Source: Nocardiopsis gilva YIM 90087
GTDB lineage: Bacteria > Actinomycetota > Actinomycetes > Streptosporangiales > Streptosporangiaceae
NCBI RefSeq assembly: GCF_002263495.1
Contig: NZ_CP022753.1
Coordinates: forward strand, 6,006,312 to 6,070,311
Reading direction: 5' to 3'
Length of the DNA: 64,000 nucleotides
A model generated the notes under the pieces. It was not told the origin of the DNA. It saw only the letters and a list, made by a program, of their open reading frames with translations, and made no database searches. Positions 41,216-49,546 of the stretch are shown piece by piece. The position numbers and the translations under genes were made by a program. Position 1 is the first letter of the stretch; the number at the start of each line of letters is the position of its first letter.

Positions 41216-41256
41216 GTATTATTCGCTTTGACGAATGTATGCTGCCAGCATAGTAT
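41216..41256. promoter_or_regulatory. mer divergent promoter with ArsR-type operator
   Basis: On the plus strand, TTGACG (41228-41233) and TAGTAT (41251-41256) are separated by an ideal 17 nt. The spacer and -10 are covered by the perfect dyad TATGCTG-c-CAGCATA (41238-41252). An outer dyad, ATTCG (41221-41225) with CGAAT (41232-41236), precedes it. On the minus strand TAATAC (41221-41216) can serve as the merA -10. A repressor on the inner dyad would block the merR operon directly. Confidence 0.7.
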
Positions 41257-41300
41257 CCGGGAAGGCAAATACGTTGGATGAGTGGAGGGACGTGCCCCCT

Positions 41301-41687
41301 GTGAACGAGACCACGACCAGAGCCCAGGCTCCGATCTCGCCTCAGGAGCTCTTCCCCGACCAGCAGGCCGGGGCGGAGACGGTCGCGAAGTTCTTCCGCG
41401 CCCTGGGTGATCCCACCCGGCTGCGGCTGCTGGAGTTCCTCCTGCACGCCGAACACACCGTCACCGAGTGCGTCGAGCATGTCGGCCTGTCCCAGGGCCG
41501 GGTCTCCACCCACCTGGCGTGCCTTGCCGACTGCGGATACGTCGCCGCGCGCCGCGAGGGCCGCCGCGCCTACTACAGAGTCGCCGACCCGCGCGTGGCC
41601 GACCTCGTCGTGCTCGCCCACGCCCTGGCGGCCGACAACCGTGCCGCCCTGGCCTGCTGCGACCGCATCGACGCCCATCACCACTGA
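41301..41687 (+). CDS. merR: ArsR-family mercury-responsive repressor MerR
   Basis: A 128-residue winged-helix repressor of the ArsR/SmtB fold, the type that serves as MerR in Streptomyces and unlike the MerR family of Gram-negatives. The HTH is HTVTECVEHVGLSQGRVSTHLACL, followed by the wing CGYVAARREGRRAYYRV. Cys in TVTECVEHV, HLACLADCGYV and the C-terminal ALACCDR are candidates for Hg(II) binding. Start chosen at the GTG of 41301, with GGAGG 11 nt upstream; an in-frame GTG at 41292 lies too close to that site. First gene of the merR-merF-tlpA-ccdA operon. Confidence 0.88.
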   Translation: MNETTTRAQAPISPQELFPDQQAGAETVAKFFRALGDPTRLRLLEFLLHAEHTVTECVEHVGLSQGRVSTHLACLADCGYVAARREGRRAYYRVADPRVADLVVLAHALAADNRAALACCDRIDAHHH

Positions 41688-41704
41688 GAACGGAGGGACC
41701 GCCC

Positions 41705-41956
41705 ATGCGCTCCTCCCTGGGAGTCATCGGGTTCGCCGCGGCCATGGCGCTGTGCTGCGCCGCCCCCGTTCTGATCGCCGCCGGGGGGCTCGGCCTGATC
41801 GGCGCCCTCCTGGCCGACCCCTACCTCATCGGCGGCGCCCTGCTCGCGCTCGCCGCCACGATCTGGCTCATCTGGGCGCGGCGCCGCACCGGCGGTGACG
41901 CCGACTGCTGCCCGCCCCGCCCCACTCCGCCCCGTGAGGACCTCCGCGAAGAATGA
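41705..41956 (+). CDS. merF: MerF-type mercury import protein
   Basis: An 83-residue inner-membrane protein that brings Hg(II) to MerA. It has two hydrophobic helices separated by a short loop (LIAAGGLGLIGALLADPYLI). Both Cys pairs of MerF are conserved: CC in helix 1 (AMALCCAAPVLI) and a second CC just after helix 2 (GGDADCCPP). Length and layout match MerF better than three-helix MerT. GGAGGG lies upstream of the ATG. The following gene overlaps its stop (ATGA). Confidence 0.88.
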   Translation: MRSSLGVIGFAAAMALCCAAPVLIAAGGLGLIGALLADPYLIGGALLALAATIWLIWARRRTGGDADCCPPRPTPPREDLREE

Positions 41957-42528
41957 CATCCCTACCCCCCAGCAGCGGCCCACACCGCCTGGCGCGCCGC
42001 GCCGCCGTCGCCGTGCTGCTGCCCGCTGTCCTGACCGGAGCCGCCGCCTGTGGGTCGCCGGGAACCGTCGGACTCTCGGAAGCCGACAGCCCCTCGGCCA
42101 TCGGTGATCACAGCGCGGCGCCGTCCCCGCAGGAGCCCGTCACCCTGGCCACCCTGGACGGCGACGAGGTCACGGTCCCCGGCGACAAACCCGCCGTGAT
42201 GTTCTTCTTCACGGCGGGCTGCGGAAGCTGCGCCAAGGGGGCCGAGGCTTTGGGCAAGGCGCACGCCCAAGCCGCTGACAGGGCCGATTTCCTGGCCGTG
42301 GACATCGACCCGAACGAAACGGCCGAGCAGATCACCGGCCTGATGGACTACGTCGGCGCCGAGGACGTTCCGGCCGCCAGCGACACCGACGGTGCGTTGT
42401 CCAGCGCCTACCGGATCAATGCGCTGGGCACACTGCTCATCACCACTCCCGAGGGGGAGGTCACCTACCGTCAGACCAACCCGTCGGCCGACGAGATCCT
42501 CGCCGCGCTCGACGAGGCGGATGTCTGA
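41953..42528 (+). CDS. Thioredoxin-like (TlpA/ResA-type) lipoprotein of the mer operon
   Basis: A 191-residue exported protein. The lipobox is LLPAVLTGAAACGS, so it is anchored to the outer membrane face. A thioredoxin fold follows, with PAVMFFFTAGCGSCAKGAE; the active-site Cys90 and Cys93 are present and form the CxxC motif. It lacks the extra strand insert typical of some ResA proteins. Translationally coupled to merF and ccdA. In mercury operons of streptomycetes the place after merT/merF holds a periplasmic thiol protein that binds Hg(II). A CcdA-linked thioredoxin would keep its Cys reduced, which is a plausible link. Confidence 0.85.
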   Translation: MTSLPPSSGPHRLARRAAVAVLLPAVLTGAAACGSPGTVGLSEADSPSAIGDHSAAPSPQEPVTLATLDGDEVTVPGDKPAVMFFFTAGCGSCAKGAEALGKAHAQAADRADFLAVDIDPNETAEQITGLMDYVGAEDVPAASDTDGALSSAYRINALGTLLITTPEGEVTYRQTNPSADEILAALDEADV

Positions 42529-43373
42529 TGGGCGGGCTGCTCGCACTGGCCTTCGGCGCGGGGATGATCGCTCCGCTCAACCCTTGCGGGATCGCGCTGC
42601 TGCCCGCCTACCTGACCTACCACCTCGACATGGCCTCCCGGGCAGGTCACACCGCCCGCCCGATGGCCGGGCTGACGGCCGGGGCCGCGCTCACCGTCGG
42701 CTTCGCCGGGACCCTGGCGATCCTGGCCGGGGCTGTCAGCCTGGGGGCGCGCTTCCTGATCACCCTCGCCCCGTGGGCGGGACTGGCCACCGGCGCAGCT
42801 CTGGCGGTGCTCGGCGCCCTGATGCTGATTGGTGTCAAGGTGTCGCTGCGTGTGCCAGGCGTCGCCGCCAGAGCGGGGGCCGCCCCCGCCGGTGCTGGAC
42901 GCTTGATGGTCTTCGGCGCCGCCTATGCGGCCGCGTCGATGGCCTGCACCTTCGGCGTGCTGCTGGCCGTCATCGCCCAGGCCACCGCCGCCTCCAGCGT
43001 CGTCGGGCTGCTGGGGGTGCTGGCCGCCTACGTGACGGGATCGGCCGTGCTGCTGATGCTGCTGGCGGTGTCGGTGTCCTCGGCCGGAAGCGCGCTCACC
43101 CGCCGTATCACCGGCCTGGCGCGCTACACCGGCCGCGTCAGTGGCGCCGTCCTGCTGGCCAGCGGCCTCTACCTGGCCTACTACTGGCTTCCGGCCGCCA
43201 CCGGACGGCCGAGCAGCACCGCGCTTGGGGCCGAACGGCTGGCCGCTGAGCTGTCCGGCTGGGTCCAGGCACACCAGACCGCCGTCATCGTCGTCGCGGT
43301 GGCGGCTGTCGTCGCCACGGCGGCTTTCTCGTTGTCGGCGCGTCTCCGTGCTCGAAACCGGACCAGAGTGTGA
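42528..43373 (+). CDS. ccdA: CcdA-type thiol-disulfide electron carrier
   Basis: A 281-residue membrane protein of the DsbD-beta/CcdA family with six core helices and an extra pair at the C-terminus. The redox Cys are in helix 1 (APLNPCGIALLPAYL, Cys20) and the fourth helix (AASMACTFGVLLAV). It shuttles reducing power from cytoplasmic thioredoxin to extracytoplasmic thiols. It starts inside the tlpA stop (TGATG), so the lipoprotein is its obvious partner. Its place in a mercury operon suggests it supports reduction of the Hg-binding thiol protein rather than cytochrome c maturation. Confidence 0.88.
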   Translation: MGGLLALAFGAGMIAPLNPCGIALLPAYLTYHLDMASRAGHTARPMAGLTAGAALTVGFAGTLAILAGAVSLGARFLITLAPWAGLATGAALAVLGALMLIGVKVSLRVPGVAARAGAAPAGAGRLMVFGAAYAAASMACTFGVLLAVIAQATAASSVVGLLGVLAAYVTGSAVLLMLLAVSVSSAGSALTRRITGLARYTGRVSGAVLLASGLYLAYYWLPAATGRPSSTALGAERLAAELSGWVQAHQTAVIVVAVAAVVATAAFSLSARLRARNRTRV

Positions 43374-43751
43374 CGGGCTGGGCTTCTCCGGTACGGCGTA
43401 TTGCGCACCGCGGCCATCGTGGGTCCCTGGGTCTGTCAGGGGGTCAGCGCGGGTGCTGCGTTCCTCCCACTCGCGCCTGACCGATGCGGTCGATCTCGGA
43501 GCGGCGCGCTGCCTTGGGCGGGTTTTGTATCGGGCGGGTATCAGGGAGCGCTTGGTTGCCCATCGAATCCGTGCGCCGGGCCATGGCGAAGGGGCCACAG
43601 GGAGCTGGAGTGCCGGGGACCCGGGGGCTACCCGAGGCGTGCCACCCCGTCTGACCTGGTCATTCACGGATGGAAGGTACTGTGACGGGCGCAGCGCGTG
43701 TCCGATGCGCGACGCAGTCGCCACGCCCGATGTCTGTCGTATCGTTCCGTT
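43374..43751. other. Intergenic region between ccdA and the response regulator gene
   Basis: About 380 nt without a recognisable gene. No terminator for the mer operon stands out near its start. The region presumably carries the promoter of the two-component system. It ends with a strong hairpin that is listed separately. Confidence 0.4.
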
Positions 43752-43787
43752 CAGGTCCCGTCTGCGCGTAAGCGCACACGGGACCTG
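43752..43787 (+). promoter_or_regulatory. Stable GNRA-capped hairpin in the response regulator leader
   Basis: CAGGTCCCGT (43752-43761) pairs with ACGGGACCTG (43778-43787), and TGCGC (43763-43767) with GCGCA (43772-43776), with one C-C mismatch between. The loop is GTAA, a GNRA tetraloop. A 15-bp stem of this quality, 35 nt before the start codon and with no U tract, could be a leader regulatory element or a terminator for an upstream transcript. Confidence 0.55.
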
Positions 43788-43822
43788 TGCCTCACGACCG
43801 TCCGAACAGGAGCCATCTTCCC

Positions 43823-44563
43823 GTGTCCTCATCCGCCCCGGCTCCGGCCTCGCCGCGGCCTGTTCGCGTGTTGCTGGTGGAGGACGACGATCTGATGCGC
43901 CGGTCCTTCGCCGTCGCCCTGGAGCGCTACGGCTACCAGGTGCAGGCCGCCGCCGACGGGCTGGCGGGGCTGGAGCTCTTCCGTGACGAAAGCTTCGACC
44001 TGCTGATTCTGGATGTGATGCTGCCCGGTCTGGACGGGATCGGCCTGTGCCGCAGAGTCCGGGAGGCCAGCCTGGTGCCGGTCTTGATGATGTCCGCGCG
44101 CGGCGACGGGCTCGACGTTGTCGCCGGTCTGGAGGCCGGGGCGGACGACTACGTCGTCAAACCCGTGGACACCTTTGTGCTCGTTGCACGCATCCGTTCG
44201 CTGCTGCGGCGGGCGACCTACGCGCCCGCCCCTGGACCCGAGCCGGCCACCGGCGACGGGCCACCACCGTCCGAGGGAGAGGTGCTGGTCTTCGGGGACC
44301 TGACCATCGACACCGGCGGCCTGGAGGTGTCCGTCGCCGGAAGCCCCGTGGCGCTGACCCCGACCGAACTGAAGCTGCTACTGGAGTTCGCCGCTCACCC
44401 GGGCATTGTGCTGGAGCGGCACACCCTGCTGCGGGACGTGTGGGACTACGGCTGGGACGGCGACAGCCGGGTCGTGGACCTGTGTGTGCAGCGGCTGCGC
44501 AGGAAGCTGGGCCGGGATCGGATCGAGACGGTCCGCGGCTTCGGCTACAAGTTCAGGCGCTGA
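43823..44563 (+). CDS. OmpR/PhoB-family response regulator
   Basis: A 246-residue two-component regulator. Receiver domain at residues 15-125: acidic pocket VEDDDLM, phosphoacceptor Asp64 in LLILDVMLPG, and Lys in DDYVVKPVD. The winged-helix DNA-binding domain occupies the C-terminal 100 residues (LTPTELKLLLEFAAHPG, then RKLGRDRIETVRGFGYKF). GTG start with AGGAG 10 nt upstream. It is followed 5 nt after its stop by a histidine kinase. An ABC exporter pair follows that, so its regulon probably includes the transporter. Confidence 0.92.
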   Translation: MSSSAPAPASPRPVRVLLVEDDDLMRRSFAVALERYGYQVQAAADGLAGLELFRDESFDLLILDVMLPGLDGIGLCRRVREASLVPVLMMSARGDGLDVVAGLEAGADDYVVKPVDTFVLVARIRSLLRRATYAPAPGPEPATGDGPPPSEGEVLVFGDLTIDTGGLEVSVAGSPVALTPTELKLLLEFAAHPGIVLERHTLLRDVWDYGWDGDSRVVDLCVQRLRRKLGRDRIETVRGFGYKFRR

Positions 44564-44568
44564 GGCCG

Positions 44569-45840
44569 ATGCGCCCGTTCCATCGGCCGCGGTTGGCCCC
44601 CATGTCCCTGCGCTGGAAGATCGCCGCGCTGGCCGCGGCCACGGCGTGCCTGGTCGTGGCGACGGTGGGCGTGCTGGTGCACGTGTGGACCGCACAGGAC
44701 ATCCGGACCCGCGCCGAAGCACAGGCCTTCAACACCTTGTATTCGGCCATGGACACCTACCGGCGCACCGGAACGCTGGCGGACGGTGCCGAGCTCGATC
44801 CGGCCGAGCTGCCCGCCGTACTGCACGATCCGGCCGATGGCGACCGGCACACGGCCTACGACGGGCGCGTTGACGGCAATATGGGGCCGAGCTTCTGGGC
44901 CGCACAGCGCGTCGGCGGCCCGGACAGCCCTGTGCTCGCCGTCCGGGTCAACATGAGTTCGGAGCTCTACGGGCTCCGCCGACTCGACGTGGTCATGGCG
45001 GTGGCCTCGCTGGTCACACTCGCGGCGGCCACGCCCCTGGCGGTCTACGGGGCCGGGCTGCTCGCCCGCCGACTGCGGCGGGTCTCCGAGACCGCGGGCC
45101 GGATCTCCGACGGGGACCTGGATGCCCGGACCGGACCTACCAGGGGCAGCGACGAGGTGGCCGACATCGCCGCCACCGTCGACCTCATGGCCGACAGTCT
45201 CGCCCAACGGCTGCGCACCGAGCGCCAGTTCACCGCGGACGTGGCCCACGAGCTGCGCACCCCCGTCGGCGGTCTGCTGGCCGCCGCCGACCTGCTGCCG
45301 CCCGGTGAGACGGAGGATCTACTCCGGGCCCGGGTGCGCGACCTGCGCGGCCTGGTCGAGGACCTGCTGGAGATCTCCCGACTGGACGCCGGCGCCGAAC
45401 AGGCGGTCCGCGCCCATGTCCCACTCGACGCGGTCGTCTCCGAGGCCGTGGCGCGCACCGGCTTCGACAGCGAGATCACCGTCGCCGACGCGACGCAAGC
45501 AGAGGCCGGCACGACCGCGCCGACCGTGGAGACCGACCCGCGCCGCCTCGAACGGATCGTCAGCAACCTCGTCATCAACGCCCACCGGCACGGCGACATC
45601 CCGGTGCGGGTCACCGTCGAGGGCAGTACCGTCGTCGTGCGCGACCACGGCCCCGGCTTCCCGCCGGACCTGCTGCGCGACGGACCCAGCCGCTTCCGCA
45701 CGGGCGCGACGGAGCGCGGCTCAGGCCACGGCCTGGGCCTGACCATCGCCCAGGGCCAGGCCCGCCTCCTCGGCGCCGAACTGCGCCTCGACAACGCCCC
45801 GGACGGCGGCGGCGTCGCCACCCTGCGCCTGCCGAACTGA
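44569..45840 (+). CDS. Sensor histidine kinase
   Basis: A 423-residue membrane kinase. TM1 is LAAATACLVVATVGVLVHVW. An extracytoplasmic sensor region of about 100 residues follows, then TM2 (VVMAVASLVTLAAATPLAVYG), a HAMP domain, and the dimerisation box with phosphorylated His227 in DVAHELRTPVGG. The ATPase domain has the N box NLVINAHRHG, the G1 box VRDHGPGFPP and the G2 box GSGHGLGLTIA. It is in an operon with the preceding OmpR-type regulator. The short sensor domain and the linked MacB-type exporter suggest that the system detects an envelope-active compound, as BceRS-like systems do, though this kinase has a real sensor loop. Signal unknown. Confidence 0.92.
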   Translation: MRPFHRPRLAPMSLRWKIAALAAATACLVVATVGVLVHVWTAQDIRTRAEAQAFNTLYSAMDTYRRTGTLADGAELDPAELPAVLHDPADGDRHTAYDGRVDGNMGPSFWAAQRVGGPDSPVLAVRVNMSSELYGLRRLDVVMAVASLVTLAAATPLAVYGAGLLARRLRRVSETAGRISDGDLDARTGPTRGSDEVADIAATVDLMADSLAQRLRTERQFTADVAHELRTPVGGLLAAADLLPPGETEDLLRARVRDLRGLVEDLLEISRLDAGAEQAVRAHVPLDAVVSEAVARTGFDSEITVADATQAEAGTTAPTVETDPRRLERIVSNLVINAHRHGDIPVRVTVEGSTVVVRDHGPGFPPDLLRDGPSRFRTGATERGSGHGLGLTIAQGQARLLGAELRLDNAPDGGGVATLRLPN

Positions 45841-45950
45841 CCGCCCGGCCCTACCCAGGACCGCCCAGCCCGGCCGCCCCTACAGAACTGCTACGAAGCG
45901 GCGCGGACGCCGATACACGGCAGCCCAGGCCCCGATACGTTCTTCGGACA

Positions 45951-45986
45951 CTCTTCGAGGTGCACCGTTGCACACTCGAAGAGGAG
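45951..45986 (+). promoter_or_regulatory. Hairpin overlapping the ribosome site of the ABC gene
   Basis: CTCTTCGAG (45951-45959) plus GTGCA pairs with TGCAC (45969-45973) and CTCGAAGAG (45975-45983); a single A is bulged and the loop is CCGT. The Shine-Dalgarno GAGGAG spans 45981-45986, so the 3' arm covers its first three bases. The GTG start follows at 45994. Folding would lower translation of the ABC protein. Confidence 0.55.
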
Positions 45987-45993
45987 TTCCCCT

Positions 45994-46779
45994 GTGACCG
46001 CCGGACCCCTTGCCCCGCACGCGTCGCGCCCGTCGACCGGGATCGCGGCCGACACCACCGACCTGTCGAAGGTCTACGGCAGCGGAGACACCCGTGTCGT
46101 CGCCCTCGACCAGGTCAGCATCTCCTTCCGGGCGGGCGAGTTCACCGCCATCATGGGCCCCTCCGGCTCCGGCAAGTCCACCCTGATGCATTGCGCCGCC
46201 GGGCTCGACTCGCCCAGCTCCGGCTCCGTGCGCGTCGGCACCACCGAACTGAGCAGGCTCAACGACCGGCAGCTCACCGCGCTGCGCCGCGACCGGATCG
46301 GGTTCATCTTCCAGGCGTTCAACCTGCTGCCGACCCTGACCGCGCTGGAGAACATCACGCTGCCGCTGACCATCGCCGGACGCAAGCCCGATCAGCAGTG
46401 GTTGGACCGCGTGGTCTCCATGGTCGGCCTCTCCGGACGCCTCGACCACCGGCCCGCACAGCTGTCCGGCGGGCAGCAGCAGCGCGTCGCCGTGGCCCGC
46501 GCCCTGGCCTCCCAGCCCGGGATCATCTTCGGCGACGAGCCCACCGGCAACCTCGACTCCCGCTCCGGGGCCGAGGTCCTCGGCTTTCTGCGCGACTCGG
46601 TGCGCGAACTCGGCCAGACCGTGGTCATGGTCACCCACGACCCCGTCGCCGCAGGCTACGCCGACCGTGTGGTCTTCCTCGCCGACGGCCGTCTGGTCGA
46701 CGAGATGGCACACCCCACCCCGGACCGGGTCCTCGACCTAATGAAGGCCTTCGACACCCGCCACCCGCGCACCAGCTGA
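45994..46779 (+). CDS. MacB/LolD-type ABC transporter ATPase
   Basis: A 261-residue nucleotide-binding protein. Walker A is GPSGSGKST, the Q-loop lies in FIFQAFNLLP, the signature LSGGQQQRVAVARAL, Walker B IIFGDEPTGNLDS and the H-loop VVMVTHDPVAA. These are the sequences of the MacB/LolD/FtsE group that power FtsX-fold permeases. The downstream FtsX-type gene is its partner. Start is a GTG after GAGGAG that lies in a hairpin. The upstream two-component system likely controls it. Confidence 0.93.
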   Translation: MTAGPLAPHASRPSTGIAADTTDLSKVYGSGDTRVVALDQVSISFRAGEFTAIMGPSGSGKSTLMHCAAGLDSPSSGSVRVGTTELSRLNDRQLTALRRDRIGFIFQAFNLLPTLTALENITLPLTIAGRKPDQQWLDRVVSMVGLSGRLDHRPAQLSGGQQQRVAVARALASQPGIIFGDEPTGNLDSRSGAEVLGFLRDSVRELGQTVVMVTHDPVAAGYADRVVFLADGRLVDEMAHPTPDRVLDLMKAFDTRHPRTS

Positions 46780-46888
46780 GCCGCACCGCACCGGACCGGC
46801 TCCCCGCTCGCATCCGTCGGGCCCGGCTCCCAGACGCCGCGCACCCGCGCCGCACTTTCCTGTACCTCCACCTCTCCGAAAGCCACCC

Positions 46889-49453
46889 ATGCTGAGAACA
46901 GCCCTGCGCAACGTCCTCGCGCACAAGGCCCGTCTGGTCATGACCTTCCTCGCGGTCTGCCTGGGTGTCGCGTTCGTCTGCGGCACCCTTGTCTTCGCGG
47001 ACTCCTCCGCCGCGGCCTACCGCGCCGCCGCGTCACAGACCTTCGCGGACGTCGCGGTCACCGTGACCCCGAAGGCGCCCCAACCGGGGGCCGCCGCGGA
47101 CCAATCCACCACCGTGCTCAACGACGCACTCGTAGAGAAGCTGGCCGACGTACCCGGTGTCGCCGCCGTGCACCCGTCGGTCGACGGCTCGGCCGTCCTG
47201 AACGCGGCGGACGGCACTCCGCTCCGGGCCGAGAAGGCGTGGGGGAATCTGGCCGCCGCCTACGTACCGGGCAAGGACGACAAGGACACCCGCTATCCGC
47301 TGGTCGAGGGCCGCGCACCGCAGAACGGCGGTGAACTCGCCGTGGACAGCGGTACCGCCGCCGCAGGCGACTTCAGCATCGGCGACACGATCACGCTGGC
47401 CACCGACGGCCCGGTCATGACCAAGCGGCTCGTCGGCATCGTCACCACGAAGGACACCCGGGTGACCGCCGGCGGCACCCTCGCCCTGTTCGACAAGGCG
47501 ACCGCCCAGCGGCTGTTCGCGTCACCGGGCAACTACACCGGGATCGACCTGTCCGCCGCGTCCGGCACCAGCGAGTCCGAGCTCTCCGAGCGGGTCACCA
47601 ATGTGCTCCCGGCCGACGGGGCCGAGGCCACGACCGGCACCGCCCAGGCCGCCCAGCAGGCCACCTACGTCGACACCCTGACCCGGGGCTACACCAAGCT
47701 GCCGCTGGTCTTCTCCGGGGTCGCGCTCTTCATCGGCTCGTTCCTCATCATCAACACCTTCACCATGCTCGTGACGCGGCGCACCCGCGAGATCGCCCTG
47801 CTGCGGGCGATCGGCAGCTCCCGCCGCCAGGTGGTCCTTTCCGTCCTCCTGGAGGCCCTCCTGCTCGGCCTCGCCGCATCAGGCGCCGGTTTCCTACTCG
47901 GCCTCGGTATCGCCTGGGTGCTGCCCGACGTCCTGAGCACCACCGGGGACACGCTGCCCAACGGCCCCCTGGTGATCGGCCCGCGCCCCATCGTGGCGGC
48001 ACTCGGTGTGGGCGTGGGTGTCACCGTGCTCGCCGCGTGGCTGCCGTCCCGCAAGGCGGCGAAGGTCGCGCCCATCGAGGCGATGCGCTCGGCCGAGCAG
48101 CCGCCCTCCACCACCCGATCCCGCGTTCGTGCCGCGGTGGGTGTTGTCCTCCTCGTCCTCGGCGCCGGTGTGCTGGTGGCGCTCAGGGGGGCGGAGGACG
48201 CCTCAGAGGAGAACCTGCAGAACGCGATGTTCGGCTGCGCCATCCTCGTCGCCGCCATGATCGCGCTGGCGCCGCTTCTCGCCGCCCCCGTGATCCGGCT
48301 GGCCGGACGCCTGACCGGCCGTTTCGGAATCACCGGCCATCTTGCGCGGGAGAACGCGCTGCGCGACCCACGGCGCACCGCGGCCACCGCCGCCACCCTG
48401 ATGATCAGCACAGCACTGGTCGCTGGGCTCGCCGTCATCGGAAACTCCGCTGGGCAGGCTCTCGACCACCAAGCCGCAGCCGGCCTCGACGCCGACTACG
48501 TGATCAGCACCCGCACCCCCACGACCGGCATCGACCCGGCCGCCGTAGAGCGGGTGTCCGACACCTCCGGGGTGCGGACCGCTACTGCCGTCACGGACTC
48601 CACCCTGTTCATCGGCGGCCATGTGCGGCAGATCTCGGGCGTCGACCCCGACTCCGTGGACGCCGCCATGAAGCTCGATTTCACCAGCGGCTCCCTCGAC
48701 GACCTCGGGCCGGGCCGGATCGCTGTCTCCAGCACCATCGCCCGGGAACACGGCGTGAGCGCGGGCGGCAAGATCAACGCCAGCATGGGCAGCGGCCAGG
48801 ACCTCACGCAGTACACCGTCGTCGGCGTCTACGAGGACAACCCCGTCGCCAACGACGCGCTCGGCGCCCGCAGTGAGGTACAGGAGAACAGTTTCAAGCC
48901 CGGCTCCGTCCAGCGGATCCTCGTCCGCACCGACAACGGCTCGATCTCGAAGTCCACCGAGGACCGGCTGCGCACCGCCGTGGGCAACAACCCGCTGCTG
49001 AAGGTGCAGGACCGGGGGGAACTCGTCCATGAGGCCGCCGGCGCGATGAGCAACCTGCTGACCCTGATGTACGGGCTGCTCGCCATCGGCGTCGTGATCA
49101 GCTCACTCGGCATCGTGAACACCCTGGCCATGTCGGTCTCGGAACGCACCCGCGAGATCGGCGTACTGCGCGCCATCGGCATGGGCCGTGCCGGCATCCG
49201 GCGGATGATCCTCCTGGAGGCCGTGACCGTCGCCGCCTTCGGCACACTCCTGGGCCTGGCAGGCGGACTGTTCGGCGCCTGGGCTGTCGGCCCGCTGGCC
49301 GGCGGCGCAATCCCGCAGTACTCCCTGGCGCTGCCCTGGGGCACGCTGCTCCTCGTATGCCTGGTGTCCCTTGCGATCGGCGCGGTCGCGGCCGCCGTCC
49401 CGGCCCGCCGAGCAGCCACCCTGAGACCGCTGGAAGCCGTCGCCGAGACGTGA
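46889..49453 (+). CDS. FtsX-fold ABC permease (two-module)
   Basis: An 854-residue membrane protein with two FtsX/MacB-type modules. The first has TM1 at about 16-36 (LVMTFLAVCLGVAFVCGTLVF), a MacB-PCD-like extracellular domain of about 200 residues and an FtsX triple-helix block (INTFTMLVTRRTREIALLRAIG). The second has an extracellular domain from about residue 520 and a final FtsX block with VNTLAMSVSERTREIGVLRAIG. The two RTREI.LLRAIG coupling helices show the internal duplication. With the ATPase encoded 109 nt upstream it would form a full exporter or mechanotransmission complex, as in antibiotic-resistance Bce- and MacB-like systems. Confidence 0.92.
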   Translation: MLRTALRNVLAHKARLVMTFLAVCLGVAFVCGTLVFADSSAAAYRAAASQTFADVAVTVTPKAPQPGAAADQSTTVLNDALVEKLADVPGVAAVHPSVDGSAVLNAADGTPLRAEKAWGNLAAAYVPGKDDKDTRYPLVEGRAPQNGGELAVDSGTAAAGDFSIGDTITLATDGPVMTKRLVGIVTTKDTRVTAGGTLALFDKATAQRLFASPGNYTGIDLSAASGTSESELSERVTNVLPADGAEATTGTAQAAQQATYVDTLTRGYTKLPLVFSGVALFIGSFLIINTFTMLVTRRTREIALLRAIGSSRRQVVLSVLLEALLLGLAASGAGFLLGLGIAWVLPDVLSTTGDTLPNGPLVIGPRPIVAALGVGVGVTVLAAWLPSRKAAKVAPIEAMRSAEQPPSTTRSRVRAAVGVVLLVLGAGVLVALRGAEDASEENLQNAMFGCAILVAAMIALAPLLAAPVIRLAGRLTGRFGITGHLARENALRDPRRTAATAATLMISTALVAGLAVIGNSAGQALDHQAAAGLDADYVISTRTPTTGIDPAAVERVSDTSGVRTATAVTDSTLFIGGHVRQISGVDPDSVDAAMKLDFTSGSLDDLGPGRIAVSSTIAREHGVSAGGKINASMGSGQDLTQYTVVGVYEDNPVANDALGARSEVQENSFKPGSVQRILVRTDNGSISKSTEDRLRTAVGNNPLLKVQDRGELVHEAAGAMSNLLTLMYGLLAIGVVISSLGIVNTLAMSVSERTREIGVLRAIGMGRAGIRRMILLEAVTVAAFGTLLGLAGGLFGAWAVGPLAGGAIPQYSLALPWGTLLLVCLVSLAIGAVAAAVPARRAATLRPLEAVAET

Positions 49454-49498
49454 CGCACGGCCCGCGGCCGACCCCGCCACTACCTCGCCCAAAGGAAC

Positions 49499-49546
49499 GC
49501 CCCCGATGTCCCTCCATGACTGCCTGATGCGCGGGACATCGGGGGC
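49499..49546 (+). terminator. 14-bp stem terminator after the FtsX gene
   Basis: GCCCCCGATGTCCC (49499-49512) pairs perfectly with GGGACATCGGGGGC (49533-49546) over a 20-nt loop, 45 nt after the stop. The right arm lies inside a direct repeat whose other copy (54945) lacks the left arm and one G, so the hairpin exists only here. Confidence 0.7.

Noticed and set aside
39737-41281. 514-codon plus-strand frame opposite merA
   Set aside because: Antisense to merA, whose FAD, active-site and C-terminal Cys motifs are all intact.
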